DNA of 9,869 nt from CAZMUN01 sp964569815 (GCA_964569815.1 CAZMUN010000038.1:1-9869); one strand, 5' to 3'. Shown: positions 1-6,597, counted from the stretch's first letter. Numbers and translations are program-made. Notes: generated by a model not told the origin, from the sequence alone.

Positions 1-403
1 AAACCCTTTCTCGCGAGATTCCAAGCCTTGAGGCACTAAGGTCTGCTGCTGGCTTGTAGGTTGTGCTTATAACAAAAACGTCTTTCACATTCGGGCTTTT
101 TGCAAGCCTTTTCACCAAGGCTTTCGCTCCACGCATAAGCTTGGCGCCCTTTGCAATGTTTTTTATGTCGCGCTCTGAAACCCTGATGCCTGCCTTCAAA
201 GCCTGCTGCATCACATATTCCAAGGTTTGGCCGGCGTAAGCCTTTTGGCCAGCCCATTGCCTTCCTTCATTTACTGCATCGGCTATTTCATTGCTTGCTT
301 CCTGAAAACGTGAACCCCATCCCTTGCTTTTAAACAAGTCAAACGCAATATCGCGCGTGGCCAAAACGCCATCCAAATCAAGCAACACAACAACCTTTTC
401 CAT
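1..403 (-). CDS. HAD-superfamily phosphatase, N-terminal part (3' end outside window)
   Basis: This is the N-terminal 134 residues of a HAD-superfamily hydrolase; the reading frame stays open to the left edge. HAD motif I (DLDGV, nucleophile Asp9 and general acid Asp11) follows a hydrophobic beta strand right after the start, and a motif II-like strand VFVISTTY lies near residues 105-112. The helical cap sits between them. Motifs III and IV should lie outside the window. The VISTTY segment followed by an RLGI helix resembles archaeal phosphoserine-phosphatase-like HAD proteins, but substrate cannot be inferred. The ATG at 403 is preceded at about 27 bases by a TATA-like box, which suggests a leaderless mRNA. 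The gene is divergent from 5-formyl-THF cyclo-ligase. Family assignment is firm; specific function is unknown. Confidence 0.85.
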   Translation of the reverse strand, partial: MEKVVVLLDLDGVLATRDIAFDLFKSKGWGSRFQEASNEIADAVNEGRQWAGQKAYAGQTLEYVMQQALKAGIRVSERDIKNIAKGAKLMRGAKALVKRLAKSPNVKDVFVISTTYKPAADLSASRLGISRERV

Positions 404-426
404 AGAAAAACAAACGGGAGAAATCG

Positions 427-434
427 TTAAATAA
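427..434 (-). promoter_or_regulatory. TATA-like box of the HAD phosphatase gene at 1-403
   Basis: The minus strand reads TTATTTAA, centred about 27 bases upstream of the ATG at 403. That is the archaeal TATA-to-start distance, so the transcript probably begins at or next to the start codon. Confidence 0.55.
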
Positions 435-458
435 GGTAGTCCAAAACCCTCGGCCCCC

Positions 459-467
459 TTTATTAAA
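459..467 (+). promoter_or_regulatory. TATA-like box of 5-formyl-THF cyclo-ligase
   Basis: TTTATTAAA is centred about 29 bases upstream of the ATG at 492. It is followed by a T-rich stretch with no Shine-Dalgarno-like motif, so a leaderless or very short-leader mRNA is likely. It faces away from the TATA box at 427-434 across a 24-base gap. Confidence 0.55.
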
Positions 468-491
468 TCTTTTCTTGTTTTTGTTTTTTTG

Positions 492-1052
492 ATGAAGGCG
501 ATTTTGCGTTTGGAGAATTTGGGGCGGCGGAATTCGCTGGGCAAAGAGCAAGTGCACAAGAAAAGCCTTGCAGTTCAAGAGCTGTTTTTGGGCCTGCCTG
601 AATTTGCGAAAGCAAAAAGTTTGCTGGTTTACTATGGCGTGAACAACGAAGTGAAAACGCAGGGCATAATTGAAAAGGCGTTGGAGCAGGGAAAACAGGT
701 TTGCCTGCCAATAACGGATTTTGAGAAAAAGAAGATAGAGCTTGGAAAAATAAGTTCTTTGACGGAATTGGAGAAAACCAAGCAAGGCCTGATGGAGCCA
801 AAGCTTTTCAAGGAAGTCAAAAAAGAGGAATTGGATTTGGTTGTTTTGCCTGGAATTGCTTTTGACAGGCAGGGCAACAGGATTGGGCAAGGCCTGGGCT
901 TTTACGACAGCCTTTTGAGAAAAGCAAGCACCAGAATAAAGCTTGTGGGCCTATGCTTTGACGAAAACTTGGAGAAAGGGATTCCGTCTGAATCGCATGA
1001 CGTGAAAATGGATATTGTTGTAACAGACAAGGAAGCAATAAGAATAAAATAG
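492..1052 (+). CDS. 5-formyltetrahydrofolate cyclo-ligase (MTHFS family)
   Basis: This 186-residue protein matches the usual length of 5-formyltetrahydrofolate cyclo-ligase, a cytosolic enzyme that uses ATP to convert 5-formyl-THF to 5,10-methenyl-THF. The clearest signature is the family C-terminal motif at residues 120-139: PGIAFD, then GNRIGQGLGFYD. It is followed by LVGLCFDENL and a C-terminal DIVVTD strand, both typical of the fold. The N-terminus has the basic RR...K...S region expected near the ATP site. I chose the ATG at 492 over an in-frame TTG three bases earlier, because ATG fits the leaderless promoter. Context supports the call: purine and glycine-cleavage genes lie nearby and use the same THF cofactor. 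The glycine cleavage route with serine hydroxymethyltransferase is a known source of 5-formyl-THF, so this enzyme would recycle that by-product. Confidence 0.93.
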   Translation: MKAILRLENLGRRNSLGKEQVHKKSLAVQELFLGLPEFAKAKSLLVYYGVNNEVKTQGIIEKALEQGKQVCLPITDFEKKKIELGKISSLTELEKTKQGLMEPKLFKEVKKEELDLVVLPGIAFDRQGNRIGQGLGFYDSLLRKASTRIKLVGLCFDENLEKGIPSESHDVKMDIVVTDKEAIRIK

Positions 1053-1060
1053 GCCAGCTG

Positions 1061-1067
1061 TTTTTTT
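1061..1067 (+). terminator. T-tract terminator after 5-formyl-THF cyclo-ligase
   Basis: A run of seven T lies 9 bases after the TAG stop, in the gap between two convergent genes. Archaeal RNA polymerase terminates at such U-tracts without needing a hairpin. Confidence 0.45.
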
Positions 1068-1096
1068 GTAAAAAGGAAAGCTTTTGGGTAAAAAGG
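1068..1096 (-). terminator. Two T-tracts in a repeated 9-mer after the convergent HAD gene
   Basis: The plus-strand word GTAAAAAGG occurs at 1068-1076 and again at 1088-1096. On the minus strand each copy reads CCTTTTTAC, giving two T5 tracts in tandem 8-36 bases past the TAA stop of the HAD gene at 1104. Serial T-tracts are a common archaeal terminator form. The repeat could also be chance. Confidence 0.4.
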
Positions 1097-1103
1097 CCTG
1101 CCA

Positions 1104-1751
1104 TTAGAATTTTTTCAGAACATTTGGCGTTATTTGTAAAAGGCTTTCCAAAACAAGGTCTGCCTTTGAGAAATCACCCAGCTTCGTGAACTTGTTTGGA
1201 ACAGCAATGCACCTGCAGCCAGCTGCCTTCGCGCTCTGCACGCCTGTGTCGGAATCCTCGATGGCAAGCACTTGCCTTGGCTTGAAGCCTGTTCTTTTGG
1301 CCGCAAGGGCGTAAGGCATTGGGTCAGGCTTGTGTTTTTTGGCATCCTCTGCTGAAACAATGAAGCCAAATTCTTGAAACAGGCGAAACTTGTGCAAGGC
1401 GAGCTCTATTATTGCCCTGTAGTTGGATGAAACAACTGCAAGAGGCAGCCCCCTGCCTTTGAGGCGCTTGACAAGAAGGTTCGCTCCAGGCACAAGGGCG
1501 GCTTTTTCTGCATAGGCTTTTGCAAACAAAGGCCTTTGCGATTGCTTGCAGGCTTCCGAGTCAAGAGGCAAGTGCTTGAGCTCTATGTAATAGGGAGTTC
1601 CCTCCTTGCCTGGCTCTGGCGAAACCCAGAAGTCGATGAAATCCTTTTCAGACAATTCTGCAAAAGGCTGAAAGCAGGCTCTTTTGACCTCAAAGTTTAT
1701 TTGCAGCGTGTCGCAGATTATGCCGTCAAAGTCAAAAAGAACTGCTTTCAT
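1104..1751 (-). CDS. HAD phosphatase, beta-phosphoglucomutase-like (subfamily IA)
   Basis: This complete 215-residue HAD hydrolase has all four motifs. Motif I is FDFDG (nucleophile Asp7, acid/base Asp9); motif II is VVSSN at residues 107-110; the motif III lysine lies in KKHKPDP at 138-144; motif IV is IEDSDTG at 164-170, followed by the usual V.SAKAAG helix. The helical cap between motifs I and II and the LVPGA...L..L segment place it with the beta-phosphoglucomutase/phosphoglycolate phosphatase-like group. The substrate is probably a small phosphometabolite and cannot be named from sequence. The frame is open for 17 further upstream codons, but the ATG at 1751 starts directly before the first beta strand and has a TATA-like box about 28 bases upstream, so I chose it. 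It is divergent from purD; a role in nucleotide or sugar-phosphate housekeeping is only a guess. Confidence 0.9.
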   Translation of the reverse strand: MKAVLFDFDGIICDTLQINFEVKRACFQPFAELSEKDFIDFWVSPEPGKEGTPYYIELKHLPLDSEACKQSQRPLFAKAYAEKAALVPGANLLVKRLKGRGLPLAVVSSNYRAIIELALHKFRLFQEFGFIVSAEDAKKHKPDPMPYALAAKRTGFKPRQVLAIEDSDTGVQSAKAAGCRCIAVPNKFTKLGDFSKADLVLESLLQITPNVLKKF

Positions 1752-1763
1752 CAAACAAAAGGA

Positions 1764-1784
1764 AATGCAGGAAGCATTAAAAGC
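1764..1784. promoter_or_regulatory. Divergent promoter between the HAD gene and purD
   Basis: An AT-rich element around TTAAAAG (1778-1784) lies about 28 bases upstream of the HAD ATG (minus strand) and about 37 bases upstream of the purD ATG. It could serve both directions, giving a leaderless HAD mRNA and a purD leader of roughly ten bases that just contains the G-rich motif at 1808-1811. AATGC (1764-1768) and GCATT (1774-1778) form a 5-bp inverted repeat touching it. Confidence 0.4.
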
Positions 1785-1807
1785 ATTTTTGCGTTCTTTC
1801 ATTCAAA

Positions 1808-1811
1808 GGGG
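1808..1811 (+). promoter_or_regulatory. G-rich ribosome-binding motif of purD
   Basis: GGGG sits six bases before the purD ATG in the arrangement GGGGTTTTTAATG. Almost the same block, GGGGTTTTAATG, precedes gcvPA at 9028-9039, which argues that it acts as a weak Shine-Dalgarno site. It supports 1818 as the start rather than the long upstream extension of the frame. Confidence 0.4.
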
Positions 1812-1817
1812 TTTTTA

Positions 1818-3092
1818 ATGAAGGTTTTGGTTGTAGGAAAAGGCGGCCGCGAGCACGCCTTGGCTTGGAAGCTTGCGCAGAGCAAGGGCGTTGAAAGGGT
1901 TTTTGTTGCACCGGGAAACGCGGGAACGGCATTGGTTGCCGAAAATGTTGACATTGGTGTTAACGATTTTGAAAGGCTTGCAGGTTTTGCTGAAAAGCAG
2001 GGCATTGGCTTAACTGTTGTTGGCCCAGAGGACCCTTTGGTAAACGGAATAGTGGACTTTTTTGCGGTAAAAGGCCTAAAAATTTTTGGGCCTGAGCAAA
2101 ATGCAGCAATCTTGGAGGGAAGCAAGACCTTTGCAAGAGACCTTTTGCAAAAGTATGGGATTCCGAGTGCGGAATACGCTGTTTTTGAGAACGCGGAGGA
2201 TGCAAAGGCTTATTTGAAGGAAAAGGGCGCGCCGATTGTGGTAAAGGCCGATGGCCTTGCTGCAGGAAAAGGCGTGACAGTAGCAGAAACAGTTGAAGAG
2301 GCGGAAAAGGCCATTGACGAATGCATGCGGGGGCGCTTTGGGGAAGCAGGCTCAAAGATTTTGCTTGAAGAAAAGCTTGGGGGAGAAGAGGCAAGCTATC
2401 TTGTTTTTACGGACGGAAAGGCGATAAAGCCAATGGCTTCAAGCCAGGACCACAAGCCGGCTTTTGACGAAGACAAAGGCCCAAACACTGGCGGAATGGG
2501 GGCCTACAGCCCGGCTCCGGTTGTAACAGAGGCGGTTGAAAAAGAGGTTTTGGAAAAAATAATGAGGCCAGTTATTGAGGCCATGGAAAAGGAAGGGAGG
2601 CCCTACAAGGGCATATTGTATGCTGGCCTTATGATAACCAGTGAAGGGCCAAAGGTAGTGGAATTTAATTGCAGGTTTGGCGACCCGGAAGTGCAGGCGC
2701 TTTTGCCTCGCCTGAACTCGGATTTGGCGGAAATACTGCTGGCATGCGTTAGTGGCACCCTGAAAGCAAAGGAAGTCAAGTGGTCAGAGAAAGCATGCTG
2801 TTGCGTGGTAATGGCTTCAGGCGGCTACCCCGGAAGCTATGAGAAAGGCAAAGAGATATCCGGTTTGGAAAAGGCTGGAGAGCTGGCTGACACTGTCGTG
2901 TTCCATGCTGGAACAAAACTGGGTGGGGAAAAGGTTTTGACAAACGGCGGCCGCGTTCTAGGAGTGACGGCGTTGGGCGAAAGCATAAAGGAAAGCATTG
3001 GCAAAGCATACAAGGCAGTTTCACTTATTGAGTTCGAGGGCGCTTTTTACAGGAAGGATATTGGCCAAAAGGCCTTGAAGAAAGAGAGCTGA
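1818..3092 (+). CDS. purD: Phosphoribosylamine--glycine ligase (GAR synthetase)
   Basis: PurD joins glycine to 5-phosphoribosylamine with ATP, the second step of de novo purine synthesis, giving the glycinamide ribotide that PurN then formylates. The 424-residue length is normal for a stand-alone PurD. The N-terminal domain opens with VLVVGKGGREHALAWKL and has GPEDPLVNGIVD near residues 69-80. The ATP-grasp core shows KADGLAAGKGV (143-152), GPNTGGMGAY (221-230) and the metal-binding FNCRFGDPE (283-291). The C-terminal domain has ASGGYPG (333-339), GGRVLGVTA (377-385) and the closing YRKDIG. The frame extends upstream to 1536, but that part is antisense to the HAD gene and unlike PurD; the ATG at 1818 gives the canonical N-terminus. 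No fusion to PurM or PurN is seen. Confidence 0.97.
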   Translation: MKVLVVGKGGREHALAWKLAQSKGVERVFVAPGNAGTALVAENVDIGVNDFERLAGFAEKQGIGLTVVGPEDPLVNGIVDFFAVKGLKIFGPEQNAAILEGSKTFARDLLQKYGIPSAEYAVFENAEDAKAYLKEKGAPIVVKADGLAAGKGVTVAETVEEAEKAIDECMRGRFGEAGSKILLEEKLGGEEASYLVFTDGKAIKPMASSQDHKPAFDEDKGPNTGGMGAYSPAPVVTEAVEKEVLEKIMRPVIEAMEKEGRPYKGILYAGLMITSEGPKVVEFNCRFGDPEVQALLPRLNSDLAEILLACVSGTLKAKEVKWSEKACCCVVMASGGYPGSYEKGKEISGLEKAGELADTVVFHAGTKLGGEKVLTNGGRVLGVTALGESIKESIGKAYKAVSLIEFEGAFYRKDIGQKALKKES

Positions 3093-3136
3093 AAGCCGAA
3101 AAAGGCTTGGATAATGGATTTTTGGAAAAGAGGGGG

Positions 3137-3394
3137 TTAGAGCCTTCTCCTAAAAATGCGTGCAAGCTTGTCCTTTATTCGTTTTACGCTGGGTTTCTTT
3201 GGCTTTTTTTTCTTTTCCGCTTTTCTTCTTGCAAGCTCTGCTGAAAGCTTTTTGTGCAAGGCAATGGCCGTGTCCTGCTTTGAGGGCGTAAGCCATTCCT
3301 TGTCTGGCGTGAACTGGGATTCCACGCGCGACAGTTCTGCTTTGAGCTCTGCGTCGGACATTCGCTCCAAAACAGTGGTTTTTTTCTTAGCCAT
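3137..3394 (-). CDS. Unrecognised small lysine-rich protein (85 aa)
   Basis: I do not recognise this family. Predicted features are a basic N-terminus (MAKKK), a central mostly helical acidic/basic stretch (residues 8-60), then a very basic tail with a KKKKPKK run and an arginine-rich end (RIFRRRL). No membrane segment, signal peptide or cysteine is present. The ATG overlaps the TAA stop of the upstream 173-residue gene by one base (TAATG), and a GAGG Shine-Dalgarno-like motif at 3403-3406 sits eight bases before it, so the pair is almost certainly translationally coupled. The charge pattern would suit binding to nucleic acid or the ribosome; that is inference only. Confidence 0.72.
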   Translation of the reverse strand: MAKKKTTVLERMSDAELKAELSRVESQFTPDKEWLTPSKQDTAIALHKKLSAELARRKAEKKKKPKKPSVKRIKDKLARIFRRRL

Positions 3395-3915
3395 TATTCA
3401 GTCCTCTTTTTCCATTCCGCTTCAATGAAGGATTCTGCTTCCCCTGCATAGAATTGCTTCATGTTTTCAAGGTTTTTTATCACGTCGGGAGAAGCTTCTT
3501 TGACTTTTGCAAAGGCAAGCATTGCATCCCAATAGTTTTTTACTCTTTGCACAAGAAGCTGGCCTTCGCGTTCCACTTCTTTTCTGGTTTTTGATTCTGC
3601 AACAGATTTTTGCACGGCTTCAATTATTTTCTCGTTTTTTCTTGCAAGCTTTCCTTTTTGAAAAACCTGGATGATTTTTGAGGCCTCCTCCGCCATTTTG
3701 ATTGCACGCCGCTGCCTTTCCTTTGGCAAAAGCCTTGCAGCCTTTTTTCTAATTTCAGGGCCAACAGGAACATACTCAAAGTAGGGCAAGCCCTTGTTTG
3801 GGGAAACGTGCTTTCTTTTAGGACCTTTTGTTGAAGCCCGCCTGGAACGTTTTGGACCAAGATGTTGAGAAGGCCTGACCGGAATGTATTTTCCTTTGGA
3901 AGGCTTTTTTGGCAT
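3394..3915 (-). CDS. Unrecognised basic helical protein (173 aa)
   Basis: The family is not recognised. Residues 1-45 are low-complexity and rich in Lys, Arg, Pro and Ser (PKKPSKGK, GPKRSRR, GPKRKH), so probably disordered. Residues 55-173 look almost wholly alpha-helical and charged, with no cysteine or membrane segment. Residues 130-150 (starting DAMLAFAK) align without gaps to residues 103-123 of the neighbouring 134-residue protein (starting EALIAYAK), with 8 of 21 identical and several conservative changes, which suggests paralogy. A TATA-like box lies about 26 bases before the ATG at 3915, so the gene pair 3915-3137 probably has its own leaderless promoter. The stop overlaps the next start by one base. 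Confidence 0.75.
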   Translation of the reverse strand: MPKKPSKGKYIPVRPSQHLGPKRSRRASTKGPKRKHVSPNKGLPYFEYVPVGPEIRKKAARLLPKERQRRAIKMAEEASKIIQVFQKGKLARKNEKIIEAVQKSVAESKTRKEVEREGQLLVQRVKNYWDAMLAFAKVKEASPDVIKNLENMKQFYAGEAESFIEAEWKKRTE

Positions 3916-3936
3916 AGGAAAGATAAGGGTTTAAGA

Positions 3937-3945
3937 ATTTAAAAG
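3937..3945 (-). promoter_or_regulatory. TATA-like box of the 173-aa/85-aa gene pair
   Basis: The minus strand reads CTTTTAAAT, centred about 26 bases upstream of the ATG at 3915. It lies just before the end of the upstream gene at 3948, giving the pair a separate promoter. Confidence 0.5.
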
Positions 3946-3947
3946 CT

Positions 3948-4352
3948 TTAGCTACTTTGCGAGCGGTGTTTTTCAAGCTCTAGCTCCATCTCATTTATAA
4001 CAGACTTGAAGGAACCTTTCTTTTTGGCGTAAGCGATTAGGGCTTCCATGTATGCAACAGCGTGCTTGTTCCACTCAACCCATTTCGCCTGAATCTGGCT
4101 TACCTCTTTCAGAGCCTTTTTCTTTCCAAAAGTTCTGCGCTCCAAAGAGGTTATCTCTGATTCAAGCCTTTTCAACGGCTTTTGCAGTTCAACTCCTTTC
4201 CTGGTTCTTTCAAAATTGGTGACAATGCGCCTAAACTGGGCCTGGCGCATTCTTGGAATGCTTTTTCTGGCGCGTTCAAGAAGCCTTTTTGGGATATTGC
4301 CCTGCTCGTACACCACTCTTTTGTATTTTCTGCCCCAGGTAATGAAGAACAT
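3948..4352 (-). CDS. Unrecognised basic helical protein (134 aa)
   Basis: This is a 134-residue protein of unknown family. After a short aromatic N-terminus (MFFITWGRKYKR) it is highly charged and predicted helical throughout, with Arg/Lys-rich segments at residues 22-52 and an Ala/Tyr-containing helix at 97-111. Residues 103-123 resemble residues 130-150 of the next protein downstream. There are no cysteines, signal peptide or metal-binding motifs. The ATG at 4352 has a TATA-like box 26 bases upstream, the exact distance expected of a leaderless archaeal gene, which supports this start. It lies in the same direction as purN-purH and starts 35 bases after the purH stop, but the separate promoter suggests independent transcription. 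Confidence 0.72.
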   Translation of the reverse strand: MFFITWGRKYKRVVYEQGNIPKRLLERARKSIPRMRQAQFRRIVTNFERTRKGVELQKPLKRLESEITSLERRTFGKKKALKEVSQIQAKWVEWNKHAVAYMEALIAYAKKKGSFKSVINEMELELEKHRSQSS

Positions 4353-4374
4353 AAGAGAATTAGGGCATCCAAGG

Positions 4375-4383
4375 TTTAAAATT
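4375..4383 (-). promoter_or_regulatory. TATA-like box of the 134-aa gene
   Basis: The minus strand reads AATTTTAAA, centred about 26-27 bases before the ATG at 4352. It lies in the 35-base gap directly after the purH stop codon. Confidence 0.5.
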
Positions 4384-4387
4384 ATTA

Positions 4388-5950
4388 CTAGTGCCTGAAA
4401 TGGCGGACGCCGGTAAAGACAAGTGCAAGGCCTTTTTCGTCAGCAGCCTTTATTACTTCTTTGTCGCGAACAGAGCCACCTGGCTGTATTATGGCAGTAA
4501 TGCCTGCTTTGGCTGCAAGGTCAACGTTGTCACGGAAAGGGAAAAAGGCATCGGAGGCAAGCACGGCCCCCTTGCAGTTCCCTTCAGATTTTTTGACTGC
4601 GATACCGGTTGCATCAATGCGGGACATTTGGCCCGCGCCCACGCCAACAGTTGCAAGGTTTTTTGCAAAAACAATTGCATTGCTTTTGGCATACTTTGCA
4701 ACACTCCAGGCAAAGAAAAGGTCCTGCATTTCCTGCTTTGAGGGCTTTCTTTTGGAAACGGTTTTGCAGTCTTTTTCAGACAAGCGGTGGTCGTCAAGCG
4801 TCTGTGCTAAAGCGCCGCCTGCAACAGACCTGAACTCCATGCCCCTGTGCAGGTGCGGTTTTTCCAGGCCGGGCAAAAGCATTATTCGCAAATTCTTCTT
4901 TTTTTTCAAAACGGCAAGGGCATCGTTTTCAAAAGAGGGCGCAATCACGATTTCGTTGAAAAAAGCGGCAACTTGTTTTGCGGTAGCCAAATCACAGGGC
5001 CGGTTCAAGGCAATGATGCTGCCGAAAGCGCTTTTCTGGTCGCAGCCAAAGGCCTTTTTGAAAGCATTTGAAAGATTTGAGTCGGAGGCAACACCGCAGG
5101 GGTTTGCATGCTTTATTAAAACAGCGGTTGGCTCCTTGAATTCCTTGACAAGCTCGATTGCAGCGTTTGCATCGTTGATGTTGTTAAAGGAAAGGCCCTT
5201 GCCGTGAACCTGTTTTGCAAGGGCAACGCTTTCCTTTACAGCCAAAGGCTCCTTGTAAAAAGCTGCCTTTTGATGCCAGTTTTCGCCGTAGCGCAGGTCT
5301 TGGGCTTTTTCAAAAACAAGGCTCAGTTTTTCGGGGAAATGCTCTTTTTCCAAAAATTTGTTATGTAGAAAGTGGCTTATCATTGAATCATATGAAGAGG
5401 TTTCCTCAAAGGCTTTTGCAGCCAGCTTTTTTCTTTTTTCCAAGCTTAGAGAACAGTTGTTTTTGCGGAGCTCGTCAAGGATGGATTCATACTGGCCAGG
5501 GCTTGTTACAATTCCCACTCCTGAGTAATTCTTGGCAGCAGCCCTAACCATTGTCGGGCCGCCGATGTCAATGTTTTCAATCGCATCCTCCAATGAAACG
5601 CTTTCGTCTGCAACGGTTTCCTTGAACTGGTAAAGGTTTACCACAACCAAGTCAATGGGCTGGATTTTGCGCTCTTTCAAAGCGGCCATATGGTCTTTCT
5701 TGGAGCGGTCTGCAAGGATTCCTGCGTGAATTATCGGGTGCAGTGTTTTAACGCGGCCGTCAAGCATTTCAGGAAAGCCTGTTACCTCTTCCACACGCTT
5801 TGCAGGAATTTTCGCGTCACGGATTTTTTTGAATGTCCCTCCTGTGGAAATGATGTCAACGCCAAGGCCGTGGAGGTTTTTGGCAAACTGCTGTAGGCCT
5901 GTTTTGTCTGTTACACTGACCAAAGCCCGGGTTATTTTAAGGTTATTCAT
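4388..5950 (-). CDS. purH: Bifunctional AICAR transformylase/IMP cyclohydrolase
   Basis: PurH carries out the last two steps of IMP synthesis: formylation of AICAR with 10-formyl-THF, then ring closure. The 520-residue length is that of the full bacterial-type enzyme. The N-terminal cyclohydrolase domain (about 1-200) shows SVTDKTG, STGGTF, GRVKTLHP (65-72), NIDIGGP (126-132) and RAAAKN. The transformylase domain (about 215-520) shows LRYGEN, FNNINDANAA, KHANPCGVA (280-288, with the catalytic Lys-His pair), AIVFAKN, VGVGAGQMSR (435-444), ASDAFFPF, IIQPGGSVRD and the C-terminal RHFRH. Two usually conserved positions differ: GENWHQ where GENPHQ is common, and NLYQF for NLYPF. The start overlaps the purN stop by 8 bases (ATGAATAA), with AAGGTG seven bases upstream, so it is coupled to purN. 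Many archaea lack PurH and use PurP/PurO. Confidence 0.97.
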   Translation of the reverse strand: MNNLKITRALVSVTDKTGLQQFAKNLHGLGVDIISTGGTFKKIRDAKIPAKRVEEVTGFPEMLDGRVKTLHPIIHAGILADRSKKDHMAALKERKIQPIDLVVVNLYQFKETVADESVSLEDAIENIDIGGPTMVRAAAKNYSGVGIVTSPGQYESILDELRKNNCSLSLEKRKKLAAKAFEETSSYDSMISHFLHNKFLEKEHFPEKLSLVFEKAQDLRYGENWHQKAAFYKEPLAVKESVALAKQVHGKGLSFNNINDANAAIELVKEFKEPTAVLIKHANPCGVASDSNLSNAFKKAFGCDQKSAFGSIIALNRPCDLATAKQVAAFFNEIVIAPSFENDALAVLKKKKNLRIMLLPGLEKPHLHRGMEFRSVAGGALAQTLDDHRLSEKDCKTVSKRKPSKQEMQDLFFAWSVAKYAKSNAIVFAKNLATVGVGAGQMSRIDATGIAVKKSEGNCKGAVLASDAFFPFRDNVDLAAKAGITAIIQPGGSVRDKEVIKAADEKGLALVFTGVRHFRH

Positions 5951-6560
5951 TTACATGCACCTTGTTTCCCTCCACTTTTAGGCGGCCTTCGGCAAAAAGC
6001 TTTATGCCTCTGAGAATGGTTTTCTGTTCTGCCTTTTGGACCTTTTCTTTCAAGGAATCCACTGTTTCGTTTTCTTCAACAGGCACGCATTTTTGCAGAA
6101 TGGTTGGGCCTGCGTCAGGGTCCTCTGTTACAAAGAAAAGGGAGCAGCCTGAAACCTTGACTCCTGAATCAAGCACTTCCTGGTGCACGTCCTTGTCCCA
6201 GCCCTTGAAGGCAGGCAAAAGGCTCGGGTGAATGTTCATTGCACGGTTTTTGAATGCTTCAAGAAAAGGCCCTGTGAGGAATTTGTTGTAGCCTATTAGG
6301 AGAACGAGTTCAACGCCCTTTTCCTGCAAAATTTTTACCAGGTGCTGGTCAAAGGCCTTCTTTGAATCAAACCGCTTTGGGTTGAGGAAAATTGCTTCAA
6401 TGCCATGCCTTTTCGCTCGTTCCAAAGCAAGGTTGCCTGGCTTGTTTGAGACAACGCAGGCGATTTCCGCTGAAAGCTCGCCGGCTTCAATGGCTTGGAT
6501 TACCGCCTGCATGTCTGTTCCCTTTGTTGAAGCCAGTATGCCTAAAACAAGTTTTTTCAA
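5943..6560 (-). CDS. purN: Phosphoribosylglycinamide formyltransferase (GAR transformylase), TTG start
   Basis: PurN transfers the formyl group of 10-formyl-THF to glycinamide ribotide, the third step of purine synthesis, directly after PurD. It is 205 residues from the chosen start, typical for the family. Catalytic residues are readable: Asn109 and His111 in MNIHPSLLPAFKG, and Asp149 in DPDAGPTILQ; these match Asn106, His108 and Asp144 of the E. coli enzyme. The N-terminal phosphate-binding loop reads STKGTDMQ where GxGSNxQ is usual, a mild deviation. No ATG is available in frame. I chose TTG at 6560 because it gives MKKLVLGILAS, aligning with known N-termini, and GGGGG (6569-6573) lies eight bases before it; a TTG at 6575 is the alternative. 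The stop overlaps purH by 8 bases, so both folate-dependent formylations of the pathway share one operon. Confidence 0.94.
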   Translation of the reverse strand: MKKLVLGILASTKGTDMQAVIQAIEAGELSAEIACVVSNKPGNLALERAKRHGIEAIFLNPKRFDSKKAFDQHLVKILQEKGVELVLLIGYNKFLTGPFLEAFKNRAMNIHPSLLPAFKGWDKDVHQEVLDSGVKVSGCSLFFVTEDPDAGPTILQKCVPVEENETVDSLKEKVQKAEQKTILRGIKLFAEGRLKVEGNKVHVNE

Positions 6561-6568
6561 AAAAGATG

Positions 6569-6573
6569 CCCCC
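6569..6573 (-). promoter_or_regulatory. G-run ribosome-binding motif deciding the purN TTG start
   Basis: GGGGG on the minus strand is separated by eight bases from TTG at 6560. The spacing equals that of the clear AGGAGG site of gcvH. It does not suit the alternative TTG at 6575, which lies upstream of it. Confidence 0.4.
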
Positions 6574-6597
6574 AAACCAAGAGTAATTGATTTAAGA

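Noticed and set aside
378..890. Minus-strand open frame of 170 codons
   Set aside because: Antisense to 5-formyl-THF cyclo-ligase and overlapping the upstream HAD promoter; low-complexity Phe/Gln-rich translation.
1536..1817. 94-codon N-terminal extension of purD
   Set aside because: Antisense to the HAD phosphatase, unlike any PurD domain, and the ATG at 1818 gives the canonical N-terminus after a G-rich site.
3094..3123. Hairpin AGCC-N6-GGCT and T5 tract after purD as a terminator
   Set aside because: The stem is only 4 bp, and the T-tract lies 11 bases beyond it; suggestive but too weak to list as a feature.
4461..5207. Plus-strand open frame of 248 codons
   Set aside because: It lies wholly antisense to purH transformylase domain motifs, which are intact and conserved.
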